This document shows, piece after piece, positions 1-33,779 of a stretch of 64,000 nt of DNA. Under the pieces are notes generated by a model. It was not told the origin of the DNA. It made no database searches and worked only from the letters and a program-made list of their open reading frames with translations. Position 1 is the first letter of the stretch. Every line of letters starts with the position of its first letter. Origin of the DNA: Ariolimax columbianus (lineage: Eukaryota > Mollusca > Gastropoda > Stylommatophora > Arionidae); the NCBI GenBank assembly GCA_036924085.1, contig JAVGWX010000014.1:39496556-39560555 (forward strand), written 5' to 3'. The translations under genes were made by a program, and so were the position numbers.

Positions 1-129
1 TTACTTGACCTTGGAGTGACCAGGGCTCATCAACCAACATTCAAGCAACATTTGATTCCCATAGAATACAGTTGGGAGGGAGCCCCTACTTCCACTGCTC
101 CAAGGGCATAGGCTCTACAGGGAACTGTT

Positions 130-744
130 ACACAGCATTTGTGTAAGTGTCTGTCTTTGGTGTTAAACTGTTCAATATCTTTTCTGTTTGACCATGTGCA
201 TTACTGTCTTGTGTTTGTCTTTGGTGTCAAATTGTTCAGTATTTTCTCTATTTGTCCATGTGTATTAGAGTCCAGTGTTTGTTGTTAGTGTTTTTGTTGT
301 TAATATGTTAAGTATCTTTTATGTTTGTCGTTGTGTGTTGTATGTCACATGTAGTGTCTGTTTTTTTGGTGTTAAATTGTCCAGGATCTTCTCTATTTGT
401 CCCGATTTGTATTAGAACTTTGGTTAGGAAAAATAGCTGCTCAGTTAGAGGTCTGAAACCCTAATCCCCTTAAAAGTACTCTCCTTGGGACTTTACACAC
501 TTCTCCCAGTGTTTGACCCTGCACATTATTGTCTTGTGTTTGGTGTTAAATTGTTAAATCATTCAGTATTATCTCTGTTTGTCCCTGTGACTAACAGTTA
601 GTGTCTGTCTTTAGTGTTAAACTCTTCAGTGTTTTATCTGTTAGTTCTTGTGTTTTACAGTCCAGTGTTAGTGTCTATCTTTGGTGTTAAACTCTTCTGG
701 TTTTTGTCTCTTATGTTGACATATATCTGTGTTTAATCTTTCAG
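130..744 (+). repeat. Degenerate 64-70 bp tandem repeat abutting ZFP64 exon
   Basis: About seven imperfect copies of a T-rich unit containing tgtctttggtgttaaactg, cagtattttctctgtttgtc and gtgtattagtc-like blocks. The last copy runs into the polypyrimidine tract of the acceptor at 744. A unit near 421-530 is interrupted by unrelated sequence. Confidence 0.65.
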
Positions 745-21400
<20,656 letters not shown>

Positions 21401-21471
21401 AAGCAGAAGATTTCAGATCAGTACCCATATACATGTTGAAGGTCAGCTGCAATGGATCTGCAATGTTTGAT

Positions 21472-21544
21472 ATCTCTTGATGGTGCAGGAGTGTAACATC
21501 CAGACAGGGGAAGCTGTGGTGTAGTTGTTAGTAGCATGTTTCTA
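21472..21544 (+). repeat. Long 73-bp founder-type unit at left edge of the 61-bp array
   Basis: Same as the array monomer but with a 12-bp stretch (gtggtgtagttg-like) between ggggaagct and ttagtagcatg. With that stretch the second half matches the head of SINE A. Confidence 0.85.
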
Positions 21545-24500
21545 TCTCTTGATGGTGCAGGAGTATAACATTCAGACATGGGAAGCTATTAGGGGCATGT
21601 TTCTATCTCTTGATGGTGCAGGAGTATAACATTCAGACATGGGAAGCTATTAGGGGCATGTTTCTATCTCTTGATGGTGCAGGAGTATAACATTCAGACA
21701 TGGGAAGCTATTAGGGGCATGTCTCTATCTCTTGATGGTGCAGGAGTATAACATTCAGACATGGGAAGCTATTAGGGGCATGTTTCTATCTCTTGATGGT
21801 GCAGGAGTATAACATTCAGACATGGGAAGCTATTAGGGGCATGTCTCTATCTCTTGATGGTGCAGGAGTATAACATTCAGACATGGGAAGCTATTAGGGG
21901 CATGTCTCTATCTCTTGATGGTGCAGGAGTATAACATTCAGACATGGGAAGCTATTAGGGGCATGTCTCTATCTCTTGATGGTGCAGGAGTATAACATTC
22001 AGACATGGGAAGCTATTAGGGGCATGTCTCTATCTCTTGATGGTGCAGGAGTATAACATTCAGACATGAGAAGCTATTAGGGGCATGTCTCTATCTCTTG
22101 ATGGTGCAGGAGTATAACATTCAGACATGGGAAGCTATTAGGGGCATGTCTCTATCTCTTGATGGTGCAGGAGTATAACATCCAGACATGAGAAGCTATT
22201 AGGGGCATGTTTCTATCTCTTGATGGTGCAGGAGTATAACATCCAGACATGGGAAGCTATTAGGGGCATGTCTCTATCTCTTGATGGTGCAGGAGTATAA
22301 CATCCAGACATGGGAAGCTATTAGGGGCATGTCTCTATCTCTTGATGGTGCAGGAGTATAACATTCAGACATGGGAAGCTATTAGGGGCATGTCTCTATC
22401 TCTTGATGGTGCAGGAGTATAACATCCAGACATGGGAAGCTATTAGGGGCATGTCTCTATCTCTTGATGGTGCAGGAGTATAACATTCAGACATGGGAAG
22501 CTATTAGGGGCATGTCTCTATCTCTTGATGGTGCAGGAGTATAACATTCAGACATGGGAAGCTATTAGGGGCATGTCTCTATCTCTTGATGGTGCAGGAG
22601 TATAACATTCAGACATGGGAAGCTATTAGGGGCATGTCTCTATCTCTTGATGGTGCAGGAGTATAACATTCAGACATGGGAAGCTATTAGGGGCATGTCT
22701 CTATCTCTTGATGGTGCAGGAGTATAACATTCAGACATGGGAAGCTATTAGGGGCATGTCTCTATCTCTTGATGGTGCAGGAGTATAACATCCAGACATG
22801 GGAAGCTATTAGGGGCATGTCTCTATCTCTTGATGGTGCAGGAGTATAACATCCAGACATGGGAAGCTATTAGGGGCATGTCTCTATCTCTTGATGGTGC
22901 AGGAGTATAACATTCAGACATGAGAAGCTATTAGGGGCATGTTTCTATCTCTTGATGGTGCAGGAGTATAACATTCAGACATGAGAAGCTATTAGGGGCA
23001 TGTTTCTATCTCTTGATGGTGCAGGAGTATAACATTCAGACATGGGAAGCTATTAGGGGCATGTCTCTATCTCTTGATGGTGCAGGAGTATAACATCCAG
23101 ACATGGGAAGCTATTAGGGGCATGTCTCTATCTCTTGATGGTGCAGGAGTATAACATTCAGACATGAGAAGCTATTAGGGGCATGTCTCTATCTCTTGAT
23201 GGTGCAGGAGTATAACATTCAGACATGGGAAGCTATTAGGGGCATGTCTCTATCTCTTGATGGTGCAGAAGTATAACATTCAGACATGGGAAGCTATTAG
23301 GGGCATGTCTCTATCTCTTGATGGTGCAGGAGTATAACATTCAGACATGGGAAGCTATTAGGGGCATGTCTCTATCTCTTGATGGTGCAGGAGTATAACA
23401 TCCAGACATGGGAAGCTATTAGGGGCATGTCTCTATCTCTTGATGGTGCAGGAGTATAACATCCAGACATGAGAAGCTATTAGGGGCATGTCTCTATCTC
23501 TTGATGGTGCAGGAGTATAACATCCAGACATGAGAAGCTATTAGGGGCATGTCTCTATCTCTTGATGGTGCAGGAGTATAACATTCAGACATGGGAAGCT
23601 ATTAGGGGCATGTTTCTATCTCTTGATGGTGCAGGAGTATAACATTCAGACATGAGAAGCTATTAGGGGCATGTTTCTATCTCTTGATGGTGCAGGAGTA
23701 TAACATTCAGACATGGGAAGCTATTAGGGGCATGTTTCTATCTCTTGATGGTGCAGGAGTATAACATTCAGACATGGGAAGCTATTAGGGGCATGTTTCT
23801 ATCTCTTGATGGTGCAGGAGTATAACATTCAGACATGGGAAGCTATTAGGGGCATGTTTCTATCTCTTGATGGTGCAGGAGTATAACATTCAGACATGGG
23901 AAGCTATTAGGGGCATGTCTCTATCTCTTGATGGTGCAGGAGTATAACATTCAGACATGGGAAGCTATTAGGGGCATGTCTCTATCTCTTGATGGTGCAG
24001 GAGTATAACATTCAGACATGGGAAGCTATTAGGGGCATGTCTCTATCTCTTGATGGTGCAGGAGTATAACATTCAGACATGAGAAGCTATTAGGGGCATG
24101 TCTCTATCTCTTGATGGTGCAGGAGTATAACATTCAGACATGAGAAGCTATTAGGGGCATGTCTCTATCTCTTGATGGTGCAGGAGTATAACATTCAGAC
24201 ATGGGAAGCTATTAGGGGCATGTTTCTATCTCTTGATGGTGCAGGAGTATAACATCCAGACATGGGAAGCTATTAGGGGCATGTCTCTATCTCTTGATGG
24301 TGCAGGAGTATAACATTCAGACATGGGAAGCTATTAGGGGCATGTCTCTATCTCTTGATGGTGCAGGAGTATAACATCCAGACATGGGAAGCTATTAGGG
24401 GCATGTCTCTATCTCTTGATGGTGCAGGAGTATAACATTCAGACATGGGAAGCTATTAGGGGCATGTCTCTATCTCTTGATGGTGCAGGAGTATAACATC

Positions 24501-27500
24501 CAGACATGGGAAGCTATTAGGGGCATGTCTCTATCTCTTGATGGTGCAGGAGTATAACATTCAGACATGGGAAGCTATTAGGGGCATGTCTCTATCTCTT
24601 GATGGTGCAGGAGTATAACATTCAGACATGGGAAGCTATTAGGGGCATGTCTCTATCTCTTGATGGTGCAGGAGTATAACATTCAGACATGGGAAGCTAT
24701 TAGGGGCATGTCTCTATCTCTTGATGGTGCAGGAGTATAACATTCAGACATGGGAAGCTATTAGGGGCATGTCTCTATCTCTTGATGGTGCAGGAGTATA
24801 ACATTCAGACATGGGAAGCTATTAGGGGCATGTCTCTATCTCTTGATGGTGCAGGAGTATAACATTCAGACATGGGAAGCTATTAGGGGCATGTCTCTAT
24901 CTCTTGATGGTGCAGGAGTATAACATCCAGACATGGGAAGCTATTAGGGGCATGTCTCTATCTCTTGATGGTGCAGGAGTATAACATTCAGACATGGGAA
25001 GCTATTAGGGGCATGTCTCTATCTCTTGATGGTGCAGGAGTATAACATTCAGACATGGGAAGCTATTAGGGGCATGTCTCTATCTCTTGATGGTGCAGGA
25101 GTATAACATTCAGACATGGGAAGCTATTAGGGGCATGTCTCTATCTCTTGATGGTGCAGGAGTATAACATTCAGACATGGGAAGCTATTAGGGGCATGTC
25201 TCTATCTCTTGATGGTGCAGGAGTATAACATTCAGACATGGGAAGCTATTAGGGGCATGTCTCTATCTCTTGATGGTGCAGGAGTATAACATCCAGACAT
25301 GGGAAGCTATTAGGGGCATGTCTCTATCTCTTGATGGTGCAGGAGTATAACATTCAGACATGGGAAGCTATTAGGGGCATGTCTCTATCTCTTGATGGTG
25401 CAGGAGTATAACATCCAGACATGGGAAGCTATTAGGGGCATGTCTCTATCTCTTGATGGTGCAGGAGTATAACATTCAGACAGGGAAGCTATTAGGGGCA
25501 TGTCTCTATCTCTTGATGGTGCAGGAGTATAACATTCAGACATGGGAAGCTATTAGGGGCATGTCTCTATCTCTTGATGGTGCAGGAGTATAACATTCAG
25601 ACATGAGAAGCTATTAGGGGCATGTCTCTATCTCTTGATGGTGCAGGAGTATAACATTCAGACATGGGAAGCTATTAGGGGCATGTCTCTATCTCTTGAT
25701 GGTGCAGGAGTATAACATTCAGACATGGGAAGCTATTAGGGGCATGTTTCTATCTCTTGATGGTGCAGGAGTATAACATTCAGACATGGGAAGCTATTAG
25801 GGGCATGTCTCTATCTCTTGATGGTGCAGGAGTATAACATCCAGACATGGGAAGCTATTAGGGGCATGTCTCTATCTCTTGATGGTGCAGGAGTATAACA
25901 TCCAGACATGGGAAGCTATTAGGGGCATGTCTCTATCTCTTGATGGTGCAGGAGTATAACATTCAGACATGAGAAGCTATTAGGGGCATGTCTCTATCTC
26001 TTGATGGTGCAGGAGTATAACATTCAGACATGGGAAGCTATTAGGGGCATGTCTCTATCTCTTGATGGTGCAGGAGTATAACATTCAGACATGGGAAGCT
26101 ATTAGGGGCATGTTTCTATCTCTTGATGGTGCAGGAGTATAACATTCAGACATGGGAAGCTATTAGGGGCATGTCTCTATCTCTTGATGGTGCAGGAGTA
26201 TAACATCCAGACATGGGAAGCTATTAGGGGCATGTCTCTATCTCTTGATGGTGCAGGAGTATAACATCCAGACATGGGAAGCTATTAGGGGCATGTCTCT
26301 ATCTCTTGATGGTGCAGGAGTATAACATTCAGACATGGGAAGCTATTAGGGGCATGTTTCTATCTCTTGATGGTGCAGGAGTATAACATTCAGACATGAG
26401 AAGCTATTAGGGGCATGTCTCTATCTCTTGATGGTGCAGGAGTATAACATTCAGACATGGGAAGCTATTAGGGGCATGTCTCTATCTCTTGATGGTGCAG
26501 GAGTATAACATTCAGACATGGGAAGCTATTAGGGGCATGTCTCTATCTCTTGATGGTGCAGGAGTATAACATTCAGACATGAGAAGCTATTAGGGGCATG
26601 TCTCTATCTCTTGATGGTGCAGGAGTATAACATTCAGACATGGGAAGCTATTAGGGGCATGTCTCTATCTCTTGATGGTGCAGGAGTATAACATTCAGAC
26701 ATGGGAAGCTATTAGGGGCATGTCTCTATCTCTTGATGGTGCAGGAGTATAACATCCAGACATGGGAAGCTATTAGGGGCATGTTTCTATCTCTTGATGG
26801 TGCAGGAGTATAACATTCAGACATGGGAAGCTATTAGGGGCATGTCTCTATCTCTTGATGGTGCAGGAGTATAACATCCAGACATGGGAAGCTATTAGGG
26901 GCATGTCTCTATCTCTTGATGGTGCAGGAGTATAACATTCAGACATGGGAAGCTATTAGGGGCATGTTTCTATCTCTTGATGGTGCAGGAGTATAACATT
27001 CAGACATGAGAAGCTATTAGGGGCATGTCTCTATCTCTTGATGGTGCAGGAGTATAACATTCAGACATGGGAAGCTATTAGGGGCATGTTTCTATCTCTT
27101 GATGGTGCAGGAGTATAACATTCAGACATGGGAAGCTATTAGGGGCATGTCTCTATCTCTTGATGGTGCAGGAGTATAACATTCAGACATGGGAAGCTAT
27201 TAGGGGCATGTCTCTATCTCTTGATGGTGCAGGAGTATAACATTCAGACATGGGAAGCTATTAGGGGCATGTTTCTATCTCTTGATGGTGCAGGAGTATA
27301 ACATTCAGACATGGGAAGCTATTAGGGGCATGTCTCTATCTCTTGATGGTGCAGGAGTATAACATTCAGACATGGGAAGCTATTAGGGGCATGTCTCTAT
27401 CTCTTGATGGTGCAGGAGTATAACATTCAGACATGAGAAGCTATTAGGGGCATGTTTCTATCTCTTGATGGTGCAGGAGTATAACATCCAGACATGGGAA

Positions 27501-30500
27501 GCTATTAGGGGCATGTCTCTATCTCTTGATGGTGCAGGAGTATAACATTCAGACATGGGAAGCTATTAGGGGCATGTCTCTATCTCTTGATGGTGCAGGA
27601 GTATAACATCCAGACATGGGAAGCTATTAGGGGCATGTTTCTATCTCTTGATGGTGCAGGAGTATAACATCCAGACATGGGAAGCTATTAGGGGCATGTC
27701 TCTATCTCTTGATGGTGCAGGAGTATAACATTCAGACATGGGAAGCTATTAGGGGCATGTCTCTATCTCTTGATGGTGCAGGAGTATAACATTCAGACAT
27801 GGGAAGCTATTAGGGGCATGTTTCTATCTCTTGATGGTGCAGGAGTATAACATCCAGACATGGGAAGCTATTAGGGGCATGTCTCTATCTCTTGATGGTG
27901 CAGGAGTATAACATTCAGACATGGGAAGCTATTAGGGGCATGTCTCTATCTCTTGATGGTGCAGGAGTATAACATCCAGACATGGGAAGCTATTAGGGGC
28001 ATGTTTCTATCTCTTGATGGTGCAGGAGTATAACATTCAGACATGAGAAGCTATTAGGGGCATGTTTCTATCTCTTGATGGTGCAGGAGTATAACATTCA
28101 GACATGAGAAGCTATTAGGGGCATGTCTCTATCTCTTGATGGTGCAGGAGTATAACATTCAGACATGGGAAGCTATTAGGGGCATGTCTCTATCTCTTGA
28201 TGGTGCAGGAGTATAACATTCAGACATGGGAAGCTATTAGGGGCATGTCTCTATCTCTTGATGGTGCAGGAGTATAACATTCAGACATGGGAAGCTATTA
28301 GGGGCATGTCTCTATCTCTTGATGGTGCAGGAGTATAACATTCAGACATGGGAAGCTATTAGGGGCATGTCTCTATCTCTTGATGGTGCAGGAGTATAAC
28401 ATCCAGACATGGGAAGCTATTAGGGGCATGTCTCTATCTCTTGATGGTGCAGGAGTATAACATCCAGACATGGGAAGCTATTAGGGGCATGTTTCTATCT
28501 CTTGATGGTGCAGGAGTATAACATTCAGACATGGGAAGCTATTAGGGGCATGTCTCTATCTCTTGATGGTGCAGGAGTATAACATTCAGACATGGGAAGC
28601 TATTAGGGGCATGTCTCTATCTCTTGATGGTGCAGGAGTATAACATTCAGACATGAGAAGCTATTAGGGGCATGTTTCTATCTCTTGATGGTGCAGGAGT
28701 ATAACATCCAGACATGGGAAGCTATTAGGGGCATGTCTCTATCTCTTGATGGTGCAGGAGTATAACATTCAGACATGGGAAGCTATTAGGGGCATGTCTC
28801 TATCTCTTGATGGTGCAGGAGTATAACATCCAGACATGAGAAGCTATTAGGGGCATGTCTCTATCTCTTGATGGTGCAGGAGTATAACATTCAGACATGG
28901 GAAGCTATTAGGGGCATGTTTCTATCTCTTGATGGTGCAGGAGTATAACATTCAGACATGGGAAGCTATTAGGGGCATGTCTCTATCTCTTGATGGTGCA
29001 GGAGTATAACATCCAGACATGGGAAGCTATTAGGGGCATGTCTCTATCTCTTGATGGTGCAGGAGTATAACATTCAGACATGGGAAGCTATTAGGGGCAT
29101 GTCTCTATCTCTTGATGGTGCAGGAGTATAACATTCAGACATGGGAAGCTATTAGGGGCATGTTTCTATCTCTTGATGGTGCAGGAGTATAACATCCAGA
29201 CATGGGAAGCTATTAGGGGCATGTCTCTATCTCTTGATGGTGCAGGAGTATAACATTCAGACATGGGAAGCTATTAGGGGCATGTCTCTATCTCTTGATG
29301 GTGCAGGAGTATAACATCCAGACATGGGAAGCTATTAGGGGCATGTCTCTATCTCTTGATGGTGCAGGAGTATAACATTCAGACATGGGAAGCTATTAGG
29401 GGCATGTTTCTATCTCTTGATGGTGCAGGAGTATAACATTCAGACATGAGAAGCTATTAGGGGCATGTTTCTATCTCTTGATGGTGCAGGAGTATAACAT
29501 TCAGACATGAGAAGCTATTAGGGGCATGTCTCTATCTCTTGATGGTGCAGGAGTATAACATTCAGACATGGGAAGCTATTAGGGGCATGTTTCTATCTCT
29601 TGATGGTGCAGGAGTATAACATTCAGACATGAGAAGCTATTAGGGGCATGTTTCTATCTCTTGATGGTGCAGGAGTATAACATTCAGACATGAGAAGCTA
29701 TTAGGGGCATGTCTCTATCTCTTGATGGTGCAGGAGTATAACATTCAGACATGGGAAGCTATTAGGGGCATGTCTCTATCTCTTGATGGTGCAGGAGTAT
29801 AACATTCAGACATGAGAAGCTATTAGGGGCATGTTTCTATCTCTTGATGGTGCAGGAGTATAACATCCAGACATGGGAAGCTATTAGGGGCATGTCTCTA
29901 TCTCTTGATGGTGCAGGAGTATAACATCCAGACATGGGAAGCTATTAGGGGCATGTCTCTATCTCTTGATGGTGCAGGAGTATAACATTCAGACATGGGA
30001 AGCTATTAGGGGCATGTCTCTATCTCTTGATGGTGCAGGAGTATAACATCCAGACATGGGAAGCTATTAGGGGCATGTTTCTATCTCTTGATGGTGCAGG
30101 AGTATAACATTCAGACATGAGAAGCTATTAGGGGCATGTTTCTATCTCTTGATGGTGCAGGAGTATAACATTCAGACATGGGAAGCTATTAGGGGCATGT
30201 CTCTATCTCTTGATGGTGCAGGAGTATAACATTCAGACATGGGAAGCTATTAGGGGCATGTCTCTATCTCTTGATGGTGCAGGAGTATAACATCCAGACA
30301 TGAGAAGCTATTAGGGGCATGTCTCTATCTCTTGATGGTGCAGGAGTATAACATTCAGACATGGGAAGCTATTAGGGGCATGTCTCTATCTCTTGATGGT
30401 GCAGGAGTATAACATTCAGACATGGGAAGCTATTAGGGGCATGTTTCTATCTCTTGATGGTGCAGGAGTATAACATTCAGACATGGGAAGCTATTAGGGG

Positions 30501-31219
30501 CATGTCTCTATCTCTTGATGGTGCAGGAGTATAACATTCAGACATGGGAAGCTATTAGGGGCATGTCTCTATCTCTTGATGGTGCAGGAGTATAACATCC
30601 AGACATGGGAAGCTATTAGGGGCATGTCTCTATCTCTTGATGGTGCAGGAGTATAACATTCAGACATGGGAAGCTATTAGGGGCATGTCTCTATCTCTTG
30701 ATGGTGCAGGAGTATAACATTCAGACATGGGAAGCTATTAGGGGCATGTCTCTATCTCTTGATGGTGCAGGAGTATAACATTCAGACATGGGAAGCTATT
30801 AGGGGCATGTCTCTATCTCTTGATGGTGCAGGAGTATAACATTCAGACATGGGAAGCTATTAGGGGCATGTCTCTATCTCTTGATGGTGCAGGAGTATAA
30901 CATTCAGACATGGGAAGCTATTAGGGGCATGTCTCTATCTCTTGATGGTGCAGGAGTATAACATTCAGACATGGGAAGCTATTAGGGGCATGTCTCTATC
31001 TCTTGATGGTGCAGGAGTATAACATTCAGACATGGGAAGCTATTAGGGGCATGTTTCTATCTCTTGATGGTGCAGGAGTATAACATTCAGACATGGGAAG
31101 CTATTAGGGGCATGTCTCTATCTCTTGATGGTGCAGGAGTATAACATTCAGACATGGGAAGCTATTAGGGGCATGTTTCTATCTCTTGATTTGGCAGAAG
31201 TATAACATCCAGACATGGG
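21545..31219 (+). repeat. Homogeneous 61-bp satellite array, about 159 copies
   Basis: The monomer consists of tctcttgatggtgcaggag, tataacattcagacatggg and aagctattaggggcatgttt-cta. The spacing between the first (21545) and last (31182) tctcttgat is 9637 bp, which is 158 x 61 minus one; a single-base deletion at about 25481 explains the difference. Variation is almost confined to three two-state sites: gcatgT/Ctc, acatT/Ccag and catgG/Aga. No open frame of 60 codons exists. It starts 144 bp after the ZFP64 stop codon. Confidence 0.97.
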
Positions 31220-31475
31220 GGATAAAAAAAAAAGATCCCATCATGCCATGCAGCGCATAGGAAATATGGTGTTAGGCCCATATTATTTTGTAACCCACAG
31301 CTGCCTTTACTTTCCGGACTGAACCAATACCCATTTAAGGCTGGGTCGATCCGAGAGCCATTGCGGTCGGAAAAATCATTTCCGCCTCAACTGGGGAATG
31401 AACCCAGGACCACTCAGATGTGAAGCAAGCTTGCTAACCACTACGCTACACGGCTTCCTGCCAGACGGGGGATTC
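31205..31475 (-). mobile_element. tRNA-derived SINE F inserted into the last array units
   Basis: Complement starts ggaagccgtgtagcgtagtg (A box tagcgtagtggttag), has cctgggttcattcccc (B box) and ends in an A run at about 31222-31234. The flanks ccagacatgggggat (left) and ccagacgggggat (right) look like a 13-15 bp target duplication derived from the satellite monomer. Confidence 0.85.
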
Positions 31476-31740
31476 AGTGGCGAATCTGTTAGGGGCATGT
31501 TTCTATCTCTTGATGGTGTAGAAGTATAACATCCAGATGGGGGAAGCAGTGGTGAAGTTGTTAGTGGCATGGCTCACAATCCAAACTTACTTGTGTTCAG
31601 ATTCATGAAACAATAAGGTCATGCCTTACGAGAAGTAAACCTATTTTTGAAATGTGTGCTGAAATCAAAAGCATTGGGCCATTAGGCACAAAACACAGTA
31701 CAACACACTCCACCTTATGAAACAAGGAGAGAAGGATGTT
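31476..31740 (+). repeat. Terminal long satellite units running into a SINE A copy
   Basis: After the SINE F insertion one unit ends ctgttaggggcatgtttcta. The next reads tctcttgatggtgtagaag, then gggggaagcagtggtgaagt. From there it continues as a full diverged SINE A (tgttagtggcatggctcaca, gagaagtaaacctat, ctgaaatcaaaagcattggg). This is the likely source of the array. Confidence 0.75.
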
Positions 31741-31744
31741 GTTT

Positions 31745-32085
31745 TTTAATGCCCACAATGAGTAAGTTTACCCTTTTGTGCACCCTGAAAAGGATGTTAA
31801 GTGGCGGGTTGTAGTAGCTTTCCTCACATCCCGAGCGTGCTGATGAAGGTGGACCGCAGTCCTCCGGGTGGTTGTGTTATACTCGGCGTCATCTGCGTGG
31901 TGCTAACTACTATGGGAATCACGTTGATCCACATCTCGTCAGCCAGACTGCCTTGAAAACAGCCTGTTTCCAGGGAACGCTACGTGGAAGAGAGATTGTG
32001 GCCTTGGTCAGTGTATTATTCCTGATGCGATGTACTAGTCAGTATGTTGTGCCTGACTGGACTAGCGTCTAAGTTTCCCCAGGAG
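31745..32085 (-). repeat. Interspersed repeat C copy 4
   Basis: Complement carries the same blocks as the copy at 17.1 kb, including ggaggactgcggtccacctt and ctcgggatgtgaggaaagct. Confidence 0.6.
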
Positions 32086-32289
32086 AGACGGTAAAAACAA
32101 TGACATCCAAACTAAAGACTTTCACAAACTAACCGCTTTTACTAACAGTAAGTCGGGTACATATTTACAGCTAGATTGACTGGAGCATGTGGCTATTGGG
32201 AAGCAAACCCAGCACTTTTCCCATGACAAAACATGATCTAACTACTATTACTTTTCATCAATCTAGACCAGAAGCATGCGACCTACTGG

Positions 32290-32470
32290 CAGGATCCATC
32301 AACCGTAAATAATTCAGTCCGCAATCCTAACATAATCCAGCATACAGTCCAAAAATAATTCCAGCCCATAATCCCAAAATAATCCCATTCTGCAATCCCA
32401 AATCGAACAAACCCGCAGTCCAAAAATAATCTGTCCAAAAATAATCCACTCTGCAATCCAAAGATAATTA
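32290..32470 (+). repeat. Short degenerate AATCC-rich tandem repeat
   Basis: Repeated variants of ccaaaataatccca-ctgcaatc with a period near 15-16 bp. Confidence 0.55.
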
Positions 32471-32679
32471 TAGTTATATAAAACAACCAAATTGTCACAA
32501 TCTATCTTCATTTGTCTGTATAAAATTTATACAGTATTGATTTATTCACTCTTTTGCTGCAAGTGAAGCATAATGCTGTTGTTGCATTTTGCAATTCTAC
32601 AGGAAGCCTAAATCTGAGCATTAGCTGTGGTGGATTTTGTTCATTTTTTTTTATTTTTCTGGCGTTCATCCTTTTTCTT

Positions 32680-33075
32680 CTTCTTTGTTTATTCTCAAAC
32701 TCCTGCTACCAAGCCCTGAAAAGGGCTGTGTAAGTAGCAGGATAAAGTCTGGATAACTGAATACGTTGTGTCGTAGTTTACAGCATGGCTGCGATATTTG
32801 CACATTTTGGCCCGACACATCCAACTTCAGCATGATATTTTTTAGTACCAGGTTAGCCTTCCCTCTTTGCTCCTTTCTCCTTAGCCAGTCTGCCCTGTTG
32901 CAACCTGTTATCCAGGATCACCACGTGGAGGTGTAGAAGGGTCTTGAACACTCCGTATCTTGATTCCCGCTGTTCATCCTGAAAAGGATGAAAAGTTACA
33001 CCAAGACTACAATATCTGCGTCTCTCTGCCTGACACATCTAGCATTTTTTGGGAGTCAAGTTTGCCTATCCTCTT
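32680..33075 (-). repeat. Two interspersed repeat B copies
   Basis: 32683-32990 starts with the CTT complement of the tail and runs to cgtggaggtgtagaagggtc. 32965-33070 is a second fragment (ttcatcctgaaaaggatg). Confidence 0.65.
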
Positions 33076-33294
33076 TATTCTTTTTTTTGTTACAGGAAGA
33101 ATCCTGTATCCTAACAATTGCAGCAGCTGTTTCAATAGAATAGAATTTACATAATGAGATTGCTAATCTTATGCACAACCTACTTTAGTCACCTTTTGCA
33201 ACATGCTTGGAAGGTTAGTGTATCAGTCTAGTTTCATCATTCACCTTTTCGCTCCAACGTGAAGCATAGGTCAGCACTGCAGTTGTACCTTTTT

Positions 33295-33535
33295 ATTTTG
33301 TTTGCGTTCGCCTTATATCTCTATTCCCCAAGGCGGTGTGCACTGCACTGTTTTTATTTTTCGCTTGTCGGCCCAGTGCATCCAACTTCGGCATCCATTT
33401 TATGTAAGGGTCTGCTTCCTCCTGCATTTTCTAGGGGTTTGCTTCCTCAGGGTAATGGCTGGAGCTGTAGTTGGGGAGCGAACCCAGCACATTCGGATTG
33501 TGAGACGTGTCACTTAGCCCACGCCATCCCTTCCC
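33295..33535 (-). repeat. tRNA-derived SINE A copy
   Basis: Contains gcgttcgccttatatctc and the complement of the SINE A B-box region; the A-box part is shortened (cacttagcccacgccatccc). Confidence 0.75.
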
Positions 33536-33779
33536 CCACGCCGTCCCCTCCTTTTTAATTAAAATCTGTTTCCAAGTATTTGTAGATGTTCATCTTTATG
33601 TTCCAATGTGAAGTATAGGTTCTTTTACAGGAAGTCTGTATCAGAGCTGTTGCAGTGGCTAATCATAATGGCAATGTATTGTGCACGATGAAGAAGTTGC
33701 CAGCCCCAAGCACATCATTCTTCACTCAGCTTTACTGATATGCATAGAAGGTTGCAGTCATTCTATTCTCTTCACCTCA

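Noticed and set aside
21472..31500. CRISPR array
   Set aside because: The units are contiguous 61-bp tandem repeats without unique spacers, in an animal genome.
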